DNA of 64,000 nt, from assembly GCA_963753135.1 (NCBI GenBank), contig CAVWBA010000016.1, positions 310,001 through 374,000 of the forward strand. The letters run 5' to 3'. The stretch comes from Roseiarcus sp963753135 (GTDB taxonomy: Bacteria; Pseudomonadota; Alphaproteobacteria; Rhizobiales; Beijerinckiaceae). Below the pieces are notes generated by a model that was given only the letters and a program-made list of their open reading frames with translations, had not been told where the DNA came from and ran no database searches. The translations under genes and the position numbers were made by a program. How positions within the stretch are numbered: the stretch's first letter is position 1; each line of letters starts with the position of its first letter. Below are positions 17,300 through 27,287 of the stretch, one piece after another.

Positions 17300-17860
17300 T
17301 TAAAGCCCTGCCAAGTAGCTTGCGATTGCCTCGATTTGCTCAGGGGTCACGGAGTTCATGAGCTCCGACATCGGGGGGTTGTTCGCACGCGTATGGTTAC
17401 GAAAATCCATCAACGTCTTAACCAGATAGTCGTGCTGCTGGCCCGCCAGTCGCGGCACGGAGGAGTCGCCCTGGAACTGGTCGAAGTGGCATGTCTTGCA
17501 GGGGACTGACCTGTCTAGGGCGGCCGACGTAGCGACATCAGCCGCCGAAGCCAAAGGCGCATTGTTTTTGGGCCATGGTTTCGCTGCGAAATACTCTGCG
17601 AACTCCAGGGCGTCCTCTCTGACGACGTCATGAGCGACGACGGACATCGCCGCGTTCTTGCGCGCCCCTTTCTGAAAGTCCCGCAACTGCAAATAGAGAT
17701 AGCCAGCATTCTGACCCCAAATGATCGGGACTGTCTTCTCGACGGGCAGGCCCTTGAGTCCGTGACAGGCGCCGCAGACGTTGGCTTTAACTTCAATGGG
17801 CTCTGGATAGGCCGTCACTGGGCAGACCAATAATAAAACGCCAAGTAGAGCACGCCACAT
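17300..17860 (-). CDS. Dihaem cytochrome c (cytochrome c4/c553 type)
   Basis: A 186-residue exported protein. An N-terminal signal segment (MWRALLGVLLLVCPVTAYPE) precedes two class I cytochrome domains with haem sites CGACH and CKTCH. The distal Met ligand candidates lie in NAAMSVVAHDV and NNPPMSELMNSVT. The ATG at 17860 has AGGAGG about ten bases upstream; a longer reading from 17974 has no signal peptide and is rejected. It is convergent with the cyd operon and divergent from the exporter, with a FixK-like box in the gap. It may carry electrons to a haem-copper oxidase elsewhere. Confidence 0.92.
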   Translation of the reverse strand: MWRALLGVLLLVCPVTAYPEPIEVKANVCGACHGLKGLPVEKTVPIIWGQNAGYLYLQLRDFQKGARKNAAMSVVAHDVVREDALEFAEYFAAKPWPKNNAPLASAADVATSAALDRSVPCKTCHFDQFQGDSSVPRLAGQQHDYLVKTLMDFRNHTRANNPPMSELMNSVTPEQIEAIASYLAGL

Positions 17861-18001
17861 GCAAATACGATCCTCCTGGCGTTCATTGGCGTCAAGCATG
17901 AGCGGCGCGGCCGTGCGTGGCAATGCAAAAGACGCCCTATTCATGCCCCCGTGCGCGCAACTGCGCGGCTCCACGGTTGCACCAGGGTGCGGCGCTCTGG
18001 G

Positions 18002-18015
18002 TTGACCCAGGTCAA
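18002..18015. promoter_or_regulatory. FixK/FNR-type box 5
   Basis: TTGACCCAGGTCAA has perfect TTGA and TCAA arms. It lies in the divergent gap, 142 nt before the cytochrome c start and 98 nt before the membrane-fusion protein start, so it could serve either promoter. Confidence 0.55.
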
Positions 18016-18112
18016 GCGCAACGCGATTATTCTTCCTTACTCATTCGGCATGTGCGGTGGTTTTTCGGCGAGTAAAAAGAAGCGCGGCCGCCAAGGCTCT
18101 GGGAAATATCTC

Positions 18113-19114
18113 ATGTCAGCGACGCGGCTCTTGGTCATCGGCGCTTTGACGATCGTTTTGGCTGGCTCAGCAGCGGCTGCTTATCATTTTCAGAGCGCTC
18201 TCCTTCCATGGATCGAAGGTAAGTCGCCCTCGGACTTCATCGAAGTTTCCGGCAATATCGAGGCGCACGAGAGCGTTGTCAGTTTCAAGAGCGTGCAGTC
18301 GCGCATCGTCGAGCTTCCCTTCGATGAGGGGGCGCAGGTGAAGGCAGGAACCGTGCTCGCCCGCGTCGACCAGTCCGATTACGATCAACAAGTCGTGATC
18401 GCCCGCGCGAACCTCAACAGCCAGATGAAGCAGCTCGACGTTGCAGAGCAGAATGTCGAGGCCGCCCGCAAGACCGTGACCAGCGACGAAGCCGACGTTG
18501 CGCTCAGACAGCTCGAATACGACCGCGCGCAAACTCTTCTGAACAAAGGCGCGGGCACGGTCGAAGCGCGCGATGTGGCTGTGACGGCGCTGAAGCAATC
18601 CCAAGCGGGGCTCGACCGGGACAAGGCGCTGGAAGCGTCCGCCGACCGGAGCGTCGCGCTCGCCATCGCCAATATCGAGAGCGCGCGCGCCACGCTCAAG
18701 ATGACCGAGATCACCCTCGGCTATACGACGCTGACGGCGCCCTTCGACGGCGTCATCCTGGTTCGCCAAGCGGAGCTCGGCGAAGTCGTCTCGCCGGGCG
18801 CGGCTATCGTCACACTGGCTGACATCGACCACGTCTGGCTGCGCGCCTACGTCAACGAAACCGACATCGGCAAGATTCGTTTCGGCGAGGCTGCCGCCAT
18901 CACGACCAATTCCTATCCCGGCAAGCAATATCCAGGCCGAATCTCCTTCATATCGGAGGCGGCGGAGTTCACGCCGAAAAGCGTCGAGACCCATGCGGAG
19001 CGAGTTACGCTTGTCTATCGCATCCGCATCGACATCGACAATCCGAGTCACGAGCTCGTTCCGGGACTACCGGCCGATGCAAAAATCCCCATCCGAGCGC
19101 CCGGCGAATCATGA
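18113..19114 (+). CDS. HlyD-family membrane fusion protein (YbhG-like)
   Basis: A 333-residue periplasmic adaptor anchored by an N-terminal helix (LLVIGALTIVLAGSAAAAYH). It has the lipoyl half-motifs VQSRIVELPFDEGAQVKAGT and LTAPFDGVILVRQAELGEVV flanking a long coiled-coil hairpin (about residues 95-200). It is the first gene of an exporter with two ATPases and two ABC-2 permeases, the same parts list as Escherichia coli ybhGFSR. The ATG at 18113 is chosen because it starts the membrane anchor. Its stop overlaps the next start (ATGA). Confidence 0.9.
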   Translation: MSATRLLVIGALTIVLAGSAAAAYHFQSALLPWIEGKSPSDFIEVSGNIEAHESVVSFKSVQSRIVELPFDEGAQVKAGTVLARVDQSDYDQQVVIARANLNSQMKQLDVAEQNVEAARKTVTSDEADVALRQLEYDRAQTLLNKGAGTVEARDVAVTALKQSQAGLDRDKALEASADRSVALAIANIESARATLKMTEITLGYTTLTAPFDGVILVRQAELGEVVSPGAAIVTLADIDHVWLRAYVNETDIGKIRFGEAAAITTNSYPGKQYPGRISFISEAAEFTPKSVETHAERVTLVYRIRIDIDNPSHELVPGLPADAKIPIRAPGES

Positions 19115-20067
19115 CCGAAGCGCAAACGCCAGCCATCGAAGTGTGCGACCTCGTCAAGCGGTTCGGCGGCGCTCCGGTCGTCAGCGGGGTCAGCTTTGAT
19201 TGTGCTCCGGGTGAAGTGTTCGGGTTTGTCGGGCCGGACGGAGCCGGCAAGACGACCATCATGCGGCTTCTGGCTGCGGTGATGACGCCGGACGAAGGAT
19301 CGATCGTCATCGAGGGCGTAGACGCCGTGGCTGACCCCGAGCGGGTGCGGTCGCGGGTCAGCTACATGCCCCAGCGTTTTGGACTCTACGAAGACCTTAC
19401 TGTCGACGAGAACATCGAGTTCTTCGCAGAACTTTTCGGCATTGCCCGGCGCGACCGCGAGGAGCGCGCGGCGCGCCTTCTTGCAGCTTCCGGAATGACG
19501 CCGTTCCGCAAGCGGCGCGCTGGTCAACTGTCGGGCGGCATGAAGCAGAAGCTTGGCCTTACCTGTGCGCTTATCCACACGCCTAAAGTGCTCTTGCTCG
19601 ACGAACCAACCGCCGGCGTCGATCCTCTGTCGCGACGCGACTTTTGGCGAATCCTTTACGGGCTGCGAAGGGAGGGCGTCACCATCATCGTCGCCACTTC
19701 GTATCTGGACGAGGCCGAGCGCTGCACGCGTCTCGGGCTCCTGCGTGACGGCCGGATGCTCTATTGCGATACGCCCTCGGCGCTCAAGGCGCTGATGCCG
19801 GGCGAGATCGTCGCGATTTTCTCGCGACGCCCGCGCGCGGTGCGCGAAGCCATTCTCGGGCTAAAGGGGGTCAAAGGCGCAATTCTGATGGGCGACAGCG
19901 TGCATGTGGTTGTCGACAACGCGGCGCGTCGAACCGGGGAGCTCGAAGCCGCGATGCGGCAGGGAGATGCGTCTTTCGACGGGATCGAGCGGATCTCGCC
20001 ATCGATCGAGGACTTGTTCGTGTCGCTCCTGACCGGGGAGGAGGAGCCATCAGCGACGCGCCAGTGA
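19111..20067 (+). CDS. ABC exporter ATPase 1 (YbhF N-half-like)
   Basis: A 318-residue ATPase with Walker A GPDGAGKTT, Q-loop MPQRFGLYEDL, signature LSGGMKQK, Walker B VLLLDEPTAGVD and a switch region in TSYLDEAER, where the usual His is replaced by Ser. In E. coli YbhF the two ATPase halves are fused; here they are separate genes joined by a GTGA overlap. The substitution at the switch suggests that this may be the less active half of an asymmetric pair, which is inference. Confidence 0.92.
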   Translation: MTEAQTPAIEVCDLVKRFGGAPVVSGVSFDCAPGEVFGFVGPDGAGKTTIMRLLAAVMTPDEGSIVIEGVDAVADPERVRSRVSYMPQRFGLYEDLTVDENIEFFAELFGIARRDREERAARLLAASGMTPFRKRRAGQLSGGMKQKLGLTCALIHTPKVLLLDEPTAGVDPLSRRDFWRILYGLRREGVTIIVATSYLDEAERCTRLGLLRDGRMLYCDTPSALKALMPGEIVAIFSRRPRAVREAILGLKGVKGAILMGDSVHVVVDNAARRTGELEAAMRQGDASFDGIERISPSIEDLFVSLLTGEEEPSATRQ

Positions 20068-21008
20068 GCGAAGTCCCGATCGTCGCTGATCGACTGACCA
20101 AGCGTTTCGGCGACTTCATCGCCGTCAACGAGGTGAGCTTCGAAGCACGGCGCGGCGAGATCTTGGGCTTTCTTGGCCCGAACGGAGCGGGAAAGTCCAC
20201 TACCATTCGCATTCTGTGCGGGCTTCTGCGGCCAAGCGGTGGGCGCGCCGAGGTCGCGGGGATCGACGTGGCTCGCTATCCGGAGAAAGTGCGGGAGAAC
20301 ATCGGCTACATGTCGCAAAAGTTTTCGCTCTACAGTGATCTTTCCGTGGCCGAAAACCTTCGTTTCTTTGGCGGCGTCTATGGGGTCAAGGGCGAACGCC
20401 TCTCAAAGCGCCTCGCATTCGCGGTCGACATGGCCGGCCTCAACGGTCGAGAAGACGCACTTGTCGCAGACCTCTCCGGCGGCTGGAAACAGCGTCTCGC
20501 CTTGGGCTGCGCGGTCATGCACGAGCCGGCGATCCTGTTTCTCGATGAGCCGACCTCGGGTGTCGACCCCGCGTCGCGCCGCCGCTTCTGGGACCTCATT
20601 TACTCGCTCGCGGGGAACGGTGTCTGCGTCGTCATCACGACGCACTACATGGACGAGGCCGAATATTGCAACAGGCTGGCGCTCATCAACGCCGGCCGAC
20701 TTGTCGCCCTCGGCAGTCCGAGCGAGCTCAAGCGGGGCGCCGTCCATGGCCAGATCCTGCTCATCGAAGGGGGTGATCCTGGCGCGCTGCTGGAGGCGCT
20801 CGAAAAGACGCCCGCGGTTCGTGATGTCGCGCCATTTGGCTCCTCCCTGCATATTATCGTCGACGACACGAACCGCGATCAGCCCGCAATCGAAGCCCAT
20901 CTCACGGAGCTCGGGCTAAGCTGGACGCGCATGGAGCCGATCAAGCCAACGCTCGAGGACGTCTTTGTGCAGCTCGTCGGTGGCGACGCCCGCCGGAGCG
21001 CGCCGTGA
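20064..21008 (+). CDS. ABC exporter ATPase 2 (YbhF C-half-like)
   Basis: A 314-residue ATPase with Walker A GPNGAGKST, Q-loop MSQKFSLYSDL, signature LSGGWKQR, Walker B ILFLDEPTSGVD and the normal switch TTHYMDEAE. It therefore has a complete catalytic set, unlike its neighbour. The GTG at 20064 overlaps the previous TGA; GGAGGAG lies about 20 bases upstream, rather far, so translation probably depends on coupling. It ends with another GTGA overlap on the first permease. Confidence 0.92.
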   Translation: MSEVPIVADRLTKRFGDFIAVNEVSFEARRGEILGFLGPNGAGKSTTIRILCGLLRPSGGRAEVAGIDVARYPEKVRENIGYMSQKFSLYSDLSVAENLRFFGGVYGVKGERLSKRLAFAVDMAGLNGREDALVADLSGGWKQRLALGCAVMHEPAILFLDEPTSGVDPASRRRFWDLIYSLAGNGVCVVITTHYMDEAEYCNRLALINAGRLVALGSPSELKRGAVHGQILLIEGGDPGALLEALEKTPAVRDVAPFGSSLHIIVDDTNRDQPAIEAHLTELGLSWTRMEPIKPTLEDVFVQLVGGDARRSAP

Positions 21009-22138
21009 ACCTGCGGCGCGTGAAAGCCATTGCAAAGAAAGAGTTGATTCAGGTCGTGCGCGACTCCCGCAGCCTCATGATCGTGCTGCTCATGCCGCTT
21101 ATGCAGATGGCTCTCCTCGGCTACGGGGTGAATCTAGACATCATGCACGTGCCCATTTGCGTATTTGACCGTGAGGGAAGCCAGCAAAGTGAATCGCTCA
21201 TGAAGGCCTTTCAGGCGTCGCCCTATTTCAATATCGTCGAGACCGAGCGCGACTATGACTCGCTCAAGCGAGCGATCGACGCGGGCCGATGCAAGATGGC
21301 GGTCGTCATTCCTCCCGATTTCTCACAATATCTGGCGACCACGAACTCCGCGCGAGTCCAGGCGATTCTGGACGCGACCGACGACAACACGGCCAATATC
21401 GCGCGCGGTTACGCGGAGTCAGTCGTCGAGACTTTCTCCGCCAACACCCAGGCAGGCCGACTGCAGAGCCTCGGACAGCAACCTCCGAATACGCCCGCGG
21501 TCGCCCAATACCGGGTTTGGTTTAACGAGGACCTCGAGAGCCGCGACTTCATTATCCCGGGCGTTGTCGCGATCGTCCTCGCGCTGGTCGGTGCGCAACT
21601 GACCTCGCTGACCATCTCGCGCGAGTGGGAACGCGGGACAATGGAGGTGCTGGTGTCGACGCCGGTGACCTCAGCCGAGCTCATGATCGGCAAGATCCTT
21701 CCCTATTTCTTCATCGGGATGCTCGACGCGGCCTTCTGCCTGGCGATCGCGGTGTTCTGGTTCGAGGCGCCGTTCCGCGGCTCGGTGTTCACTCTGTTTG
21801 TGACGACCTCGCTCTTTCTCATTGTCGTCCTCGGCGTCGGCTATTTCATTTCCGCCAGCATCCGCAGCCAGGTCGGCGCGAGTCAGATCGCATTGCTCGT
21901 AACGATGCTGCCGACGACGCTCCTTTCCGGCTTCGCGTTCCCGATCGACCAGATGCCGCCGCCTGTGCAGGCGGTCACCTATCTCGTCCAGTCGCGCTAC
22001 TACATGACGATCCTCAAGGCGATCTTTCTCAAAGGCAGCGGGCTCGGCGACCTCCTTGCGCCGATCGGCGCGTTAGTCGTGTTCGCGCTTGTCGTTGGAG
22101 TTCTGGCGACGCGCGCTTTCCGCAAGGGACTTGGGTGA
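21005..22138 (+). CDS. ABC-2 type permease 1 (YbhS-like)
   Basis: A 377-residue ABC-2 membrane protein. One N-terminal helix (LMIVLLMPLMQMALLGYGVN) is followed by a large extracytoplasmic domain (about residues 45-170) and five C-terminal helices. The family motif ISREWERGTMEVLVSTPVTS is near residue 205, and GFAFPIDQMPPPVQAVTYLV is near the end. It forms the export channel with the following permease. Confidence 0.92.
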   Translation: MNLRRVKAIAKKELIQVVRDSRSLMIVLLMPLMQMALLGYGVNLDIMHVPICVFDREGSQQSESLMKAFQASPYFNIVETERDYDSLKRAIDAGRCKMAVVIPPDFSQYLATTNSARVQAILDATDDNTANIARGYAESVVETFSANTQAGRLQSLGQQPPNTPAVAQYRVWFNEDLESRDFIIPGVVAIVLALVGAQLTSLTISREWERGTMEVLVSTPVTSAELMIGKILPYFFIGMLDAAFCLAIAVFWFEAPFRGSVFTLFVTTSLFLIVVLGVGYFISASIRSQVGASQIALLVTMLPTTLLSGFAFPIDQMPPPVQAVTYLVQSRYYMTILKAIFLKGSGLGDLLAPIGALVVFALVVGVLATRAFRKGLG

Positions 22139-22142
22139 AGCG

Positions 22143-23273
22143 ATGTTTGGCCGCATCGCGAGCCTCGTGCTGAAGGAGTTTCAGCAGTTGCGGCGAGACA
22201 AATGGGCGCGATTCCGCCTGACGGTCCCGGTGCTCTTGCAGATGATCCTGTTCGGCTACGCGGCGACCTTTGAGGTGTTCCATGTCTCGACGGCTGTGCT
22301 CGACCTCGACCACACTCAGGAGAGCCGCGAGCTGATCTCCCGCTTCTTGTTCAGCGGACGCTTCAATGTCGTGACGATCGCGCGGACGCCCGATGATATC
22401 CGGGCCGCGATCGACCGGTCGGAAGCCTCGGTCGCGATCGTCATTCAGGCCGGCTTCGCGGAAAACCTGCGCAAAGGCCAATCCGCTCCCGCCCAGATCA
22501 TCGTGGACGGGACGAACTCCAACACGGCGCTGATCGCGCTCGGCTACGTGAACGAGATCGTCGCCACTTATTCGCAGGACATGGCGCAGGACCTCGCGCG
22601 CCGGCTGCATGCCGGAGAACAGCCTCCGCCACAAGTCGTGATCGAGCCCCGCCCCTGGTTTAATCCGGATTACAACAGCCGCTGGTTCTTCGTGCCGGGC
22701 GTGATCGCCACGCTCACTCTGATCATGATCGTCAACCTCACGTCGTTCGCCGTCGTGCGTGAGCGCGAAGTCGGCACGCTCGAGCAGATCATGGTCACAC
22801 CGATCCGGCCGCTCGAGTTCATCCTCGGCAAGACGATCCCGTTCTTCTGCGTCGGCCTCGCGATGACAGCCTTGATCGCGGGCGCCGGAACGCTCTGGTT
22901 TCAGATCCCATTCGTCGGCAACCCCTTCGTCCTCCTGCTCGGCACTTCGCTCTATCTCTTGAGCGTGCTCGGGATCGGCCTCCTCATCTCTACGATCTGC
23001 TCGACCCAGCAGCAGGCGTTCGCGACCAACTTTTTCGTCATCAATCCCCTGTTCATCCTGTCGGGCTTCAGCTTCCCGATCTCGAGCATGCCGCCGGTCA
23101 TGCAATGGATCTCGGCCATCAATCCGATGAGCTATTATCTGATCGTTATTCGAGGGACCTTCCTCAAGGGCGTGGGATTGGCCGTGCTGTGGCCACAGAT
23201 GCTGGCGCTCGCGGCGCTCGGCCTTGTTTTGCTTGGCTTGAGCGTGCTGAGGTTCCGCAAGTCGCTCGATTGA
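22143..23273 (+). CDS. ABC-2 type permease 2 (YbhR-like)
   Basis: A 376-residue paralogue of the preceding permease with the same layout: an N-terminal helix, a long periplasmic domain and five C-terminal helices. Motifs are VREREVGTLEQIMVTPIRPL and GFSFPISSMPPVMQWISAIN. The ATG at 22143 is four bases after the previous stop. It is the last gene of the exporter operon; the substrate is unknown (E. coli YbhFSR has been linked to drug and cation export). Confidence 0.92.
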   Translation: MFGRIASLVLKEFQQLRRDKWARFRLTVPVLLQMILFGYAATFEVFHVSTAVLDLDHTQESRELISRFLFSGRFNVVTIARTPDDIRAAIDRSEASVAIVIQAGFAENLRKGQSAPAQIIVDGTNSNTALIALGYVNEIVATYSQDMAQDLARRLHAGEQPPPQVVIEPRPWFNPDYNSRWFFVPGVIATLTLIMIVNLTSFAVVREREVGTLEQIMVTPIRPLEFILGKTIPFFCVGLAMTALIAGAGTLWFQIPFVGNPFVLLLGTSLYLLSVLGIGLLISTICSTQQQAFATNFFVINPLFILSGFSFPISSMPPVMQWISAINPMSYYLIVIRGTFLKGVGLAVLWPQMLALAALGLVLLGLSVLRFRKSLD

Positions 23274-23399
23274 CCGATATTTCTAGGGCTATGAGCGGCT
23301 GCGACGCTTATACCAGAGGCTTCGCGGGCTCAGTCATCGGGGATTCCCGCCGCCCGGATCGAGGCGGGAGAGGACGCCAAATCGTCGAAAAGCGAGATC

Positions 23400-23473
23400 T
23401 GGCTGGGGGACCTGGATTCGAACCAAGATTGACGGAGTCAAAGTCCGCTGTTCTACCGTTGAACTATCCCCCA
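23400..23473 (-). tRNA. tRNA-Gln(UUG)
   Basis: On the minus strand the sequence starts TGGGGGA and ends TCCCCCA-G-CCA, giving a seven-pair acceptor stem with an encoded CCA. The anticodon arm reads CGGAC-TTTGACT-CCG with anticodon TTG, and the T arm contains GGTTCGAATCC. The initial U and G discriminator are normal for tRNA-Gln. It stands alone between the exporter operon and dnaE. Confidence 0.93.
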
Positions 23474-23622
23474 ACGGGCGCCTGAAGGTGCGCTTTTTCG
23501 CGTTAGCGTGGCGCGTCAATAGCGAAGCGGGGCGGGCGGCGCAAGCGCTACGGAGCGACGGCCGCGCCCGCGGGTCGGCCATGGCGCCTCCGCGAGCTTC
23601 AAGGTCTCGGCGCAGCCGCCGC

Positions 23623-26600
23623 TCAGACCTGCTCCACCGCCACCACCCCGGGCGCGGCCTTGAGCGCTCCGGCGGTTGCTGCGCTCACCGAATAGCGGCC
23701 TGGCAGGCGGATTTCGACTTCGCCGTCTTGCGGCCCGAGGATCACGACCAGCGACACCTCGCCTTCGCCTGGCGCGGTCAAGCGCCGCTCGATGGAGTCG
23801 AGCGGCGTCTCATCGCGCACAAACACACGCAGACCCTTCTGGACCTTCGCGGCGGCCTCGGTGAGCGGCTCGACGTTGACGATCCGGGCGCGCACATCCT
23901 CGCCTTCGACCGCCGCCTGCAACGTGACCAGGACGTCTGCGCCCTTCTCCAGAAGGTCGCGGAACTGGCTCAAGCCCTCCTGAAACATAATTGCTTCATA
24001 CGTGCCGGAAGGATCGGAGAGCTGCACGATGCCGATCTTGCCGCCGTTCCTCGTCCGCCGCTCATAGCGGTCGATGACGCTCGCCCCGAGCCGCGCGGTC
24101 GTCGCGCCGTTGCGCACCGATCGCGCGAACTCGGCCCACCGCGTGGCCCTCAGGCGCTTGAGCGCCGCGTCATAAACTTCCAACGGATGGCCGGAGAGGA
24201 AGAAGCCGACGGCGTCGAACTCGCGCCTGAGCCGCTCCGACTCTGGCCACGGCGCGGCGCGCGCTTTCACCGGCGCCGCCTCCGTTTCGCCAAACAAAGC
24301 GTTTTGTCCGGCGGCTTTCCGCGTCGCCTCACGATTGGCGATCGCCAGCATCGGCTCCACGCCTGCGAAGGCCGCCGCCCGGTTAAGCTCCAGGCAATCG
24401 AAGGCGCCGGCCGCCGCGAGGCTCTCGAGCGCCTTCTTGTTGACGGCGCGGGGATCGAGGCGCGCCGCCATGTCGCCAAGCGAAGTGAACGCGCGCGCCT
24501 GGCGCGCGTCGACCAGCGCCTTCGCCTGCGCTTCGCCGACGCCTTTGATGGCGCTCAGCGCATAATGGATGGTCGGCGCCCCTGCCTCCGTCCGCACGTC
24601 GAAATCGACCAGGGATTCGTTGACCGACGGCGCCGCGACCTTGATGCCGAGCCGCTGCGCCTCGGTGCGGAATTCGGCAAGCTTGTCGGTGTTGCCCTTG
24701 TCGAGCGTCATGGAGGCGGCGAGGAATTCGGCCGGATGGTTGGCTTTGAACCAGCCTGTCCAATAGGCGATCAACGCATAGGCGGCGGCGTGGCTCTTGT
24801 TGAATCCGTAGTCGGCGAACTTGGCGAGGAGATCGAAGATCTCGTCCGCCTTGGCCCGGGTGAGGCCCCGCTCGACCGCGCCGCCGACGAAGCGGGCGCG
24901 CTGCGCGTCCATCTCCTTCTTGATCTTCTTGCCCATCGCGCGGCGCAGCATGTCGGCCTCGCCAAGCGAATAGCCCGACAAAACCTGCGCGATCTGCATC
25001 ACCTGTTCCTGATAGATGATGACGCCGTAGGTCTCGCTCAGGACCGGTTCGATCAGGGCATGGATATAGTCGGGCTTCTCCTGACCGAGTTTGCGCGCGC
25101 AATAGGTCGGAATGTTCGCCATCGGGCCCGGGCGGTAGAGCGCGACCAGCGCGATCAGGTCCTCGAACCGGTCGGCGCGCATGTCGACCAGCGCCTTGCG
25201 CATGCCGCCGCTTTCCACCTGGAACACGCCGACCGTTTCGCCGCGCCCGAGCATCGCGTAGGTCTTGGAATCGTCGAGCGGGATCTTGCCGAGGTCGATC
25301 GCTTCGCCGCGCCGGGCGATGAGATCAACCGCCCGCTTGAGGACGGTCAGCGTCTTCAGGCCTAAGAAGTCGAACTTGACCAGGCCCGCTTGCTCGACCC
25401 ATTTCATGTTGAACTGGGTCGCCGGCATCGCCGCTTTCGGATCGCGATAGAGCGGCGCGAGCTCGATCAGCGGCCGGTCGCCGATGACGACGCCGGCTGC
25501 GTAAGTCGAGGCGTTTGAGTAAAGCCCCTCGAGCCGTTCGGCGATGGTGAGCATGCGGGCGACCTTCTCGTCCGCCTTCGCCGCCTCCTGCAATCGCGCT
25601 TCGTCCGCCACCGCCTGCTTGAGCGTGACTGGGTGGGCGGGATTCTGGGGCACGAGCTTGGCGAGTTTGTCGACCTGGCCGAGCGGCATTTCGAGCACGC
25701 GGCCGACATTGCGCAGGACGCCGCGCGCCAGGAACGAGCCGAAGGTGATGATCTGTGCGACCCGGTCGGCGCCATAGCGCTCGCGCACGTAAGCGATCAC
25801 TTCGTCGCGGCGGTCCTGGCAGAAATCGATGTCGAAATCCGGCATCGAGATGCGTTCGGGATTAAGAAACCGCTCGAACAGGAGGCCAAACCTCAAGGGG
25901 TCGAGATCGGTGATGGTGAGCGCCCAGGCGACGACCGAGCCCGCGCCCGAGCCGCGTCCCGGTCCGACCGGAATCCCTTGCGCTTTCGCCCATTGAATGA
26001 AGTCGGCGACGATGAGGAAATAGCCGGCGAACTTCATGTTGACGATGACATCGAGCTCGAAGGCGAGGCGCTTTGAATAGTCCTCCTCTGTGCGTCCAGG
26101 GGTTAGCCCATGCGCGGCGAGGCGCGCGCTCAGTCCCTCGCTCGCCTGGCGCCTGAGCTCCTGCTCCTCGTCAAGACCGGCGCCGCCAACGACCGAAAAG
26201 CGGGGCAGGATCGGCTTTCGCGTTGACGGACGATAGGCGCAGCGCATTGCGATCTCGACGCTGGCCTCGGTCGCCTCGGGGAGATCGGCGAACAATTCGG
26301 TCATTTCCCCGCGCGTCTTGAACCGATGCTCGGGAGATAAGCGCCGGCGGTCGGACGCCGACACCACCGCGCCTTCGGCGACGCACAAGAGCGCGTCATG
26401 CGCCTCATAATCAGAAGGGTACGCGAAATAGGGTTCGTTGGTCGCGACCAGGGGCAAGCCGGCGCGGTCGGCGAGGGCGACGAGGTCGGGCTCGGTTACG
26501 CGCTCGCTGTCGAGCCCGTGGCGCTGGATCTCGACATAGAGCCTGGAGCCGAAAGCATCGGCCAGGCGCTTCAGCCGGCTTTCGGCCAGGTCGCCAAGGC

Positions 26601-27130
26601 CGGCCCTCAGCGCCCGGTCGATCGGCCCGGCCGGGCCGCCGGTCAGGGCGATGAGGCCTTCGGCGCCTTCCAGCGCGGGAAACGGGAGATGCGCGTCGTC
26701 GCCGTCCTTGGGATCGAGCCACAGGGCTTGAGACGAGGCGCATCAAATTGCCGTAGCCGGTCTCGTTCTGCGCCAGAAGGACGATCGGCGCGCGCGCATT
26801 GTCCCGCTCAACGCCGCGCCAGAAGGCAGGGGCCGCGTCGGCGAAATCGACCGTCACCTGCGCGCCGATGATCGGCTGCACCCCGCTCTTGGCGATCTTC
26901 TCGGAAAATTCGAGCGCGCCGAACAGGTTGTTCGTGTCGGTGATCGCGAGCGCCGGCATGGCGTCGGCCTGGGCGAGCTTGGCCAGCGTCTCGACGGTGA
27001 GCGCCCCTTCGCGCAGCGAATAGGCGCTGTGCGCGTGCAGATGCACGAAGCCAACGGCTTTGATGACCGAAGAGTCCATGGGCTCGGTTGTCGCAAGAGC
27101 CGGGGCGCGGGTCGATACCAGGCGAGACAT
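23623..27130 (-). CDS. dnaE: DNA polymerase III alpha subunit (+1 break near the 5' end)
   Basis: The replicative polymerase, about 1,169 residues after frame repair, the usual length for DnaE1. The PHP domain begins GFVHLHAHSAYSLREG; the catalytic aspartates lie in RISMPDFDIDFCQDRRDEV; the finger and beta-binding regions follow, with an OB fold near the end. The frame shifts +1 near 26727-26736, between ETGYGNLMRLVS and QALWLDPKDG. Since the gene is essential, the shift is most likely an error in the sequence. The start at 27130 is uncertain; an ATG at 27079 (MDSSVIKAVGF) is also plausible. The gene begins 25 bases after the stop of a LexA-box-controlled peptide. Confidence 0.94.
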
Positions 27131-27155
27131 GGGCTGTGGATGACGCCCGCCCTCG

Positions 27156-27260
27156 TCACGAGCCGATGGCGCGGGCGATCAGCGCGATCATGACCAGGAA
27201 CGCCCCAAGGGCGGCGATCTCGGCGATGTCGCGCAGGGCGTAAGCGGCGAAAGTATGCAT
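27156..27260 (-). CDS. 34-residue membrane peptide under a LexA-type promoter
   Basis: The ATG at 27260 has GAGG five bases upstream. The peptide is MHTFAAYALRDIAEI, then a hydrophobic run (AALGAFLVMIALIA) and RAIGS. It would form one short membrane helix with an amphipathic N-terminal part. It follows a promoter whose spacer is filled by a perfect GTTC-N7-GTTC SOS box. SOS-induced peptides of similar size are known to depolarise membranes (TisB) or block division (SidA of Caulobacter, 29 residues); no sequence relation is claimed. dnaE begins 25 bases downstream and may be on the same transcript. Confidence 0.65.
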   Translation of the reverse strand: MHTFAAYALRDIAEIAALGAFLVMIALIARAIGS

Positions 27261-27287
27261 CTCGACCTCATTGATCCTTATATGAAC

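Noticed and set aside
23474..23510. Rightward terminator near the tRNA
   Set aside because: GCGCC-TGAA-GGTGC followed by T5 has only a short stem with a G-U pair, and no rightward transcript clearly needs it.
26727..26736. Programmed ribosomal frameshift in dnaE
   Set aside because: No slippery heptamer with a downstream hairpin was seen, and similar breaks occur in unrelated genes.
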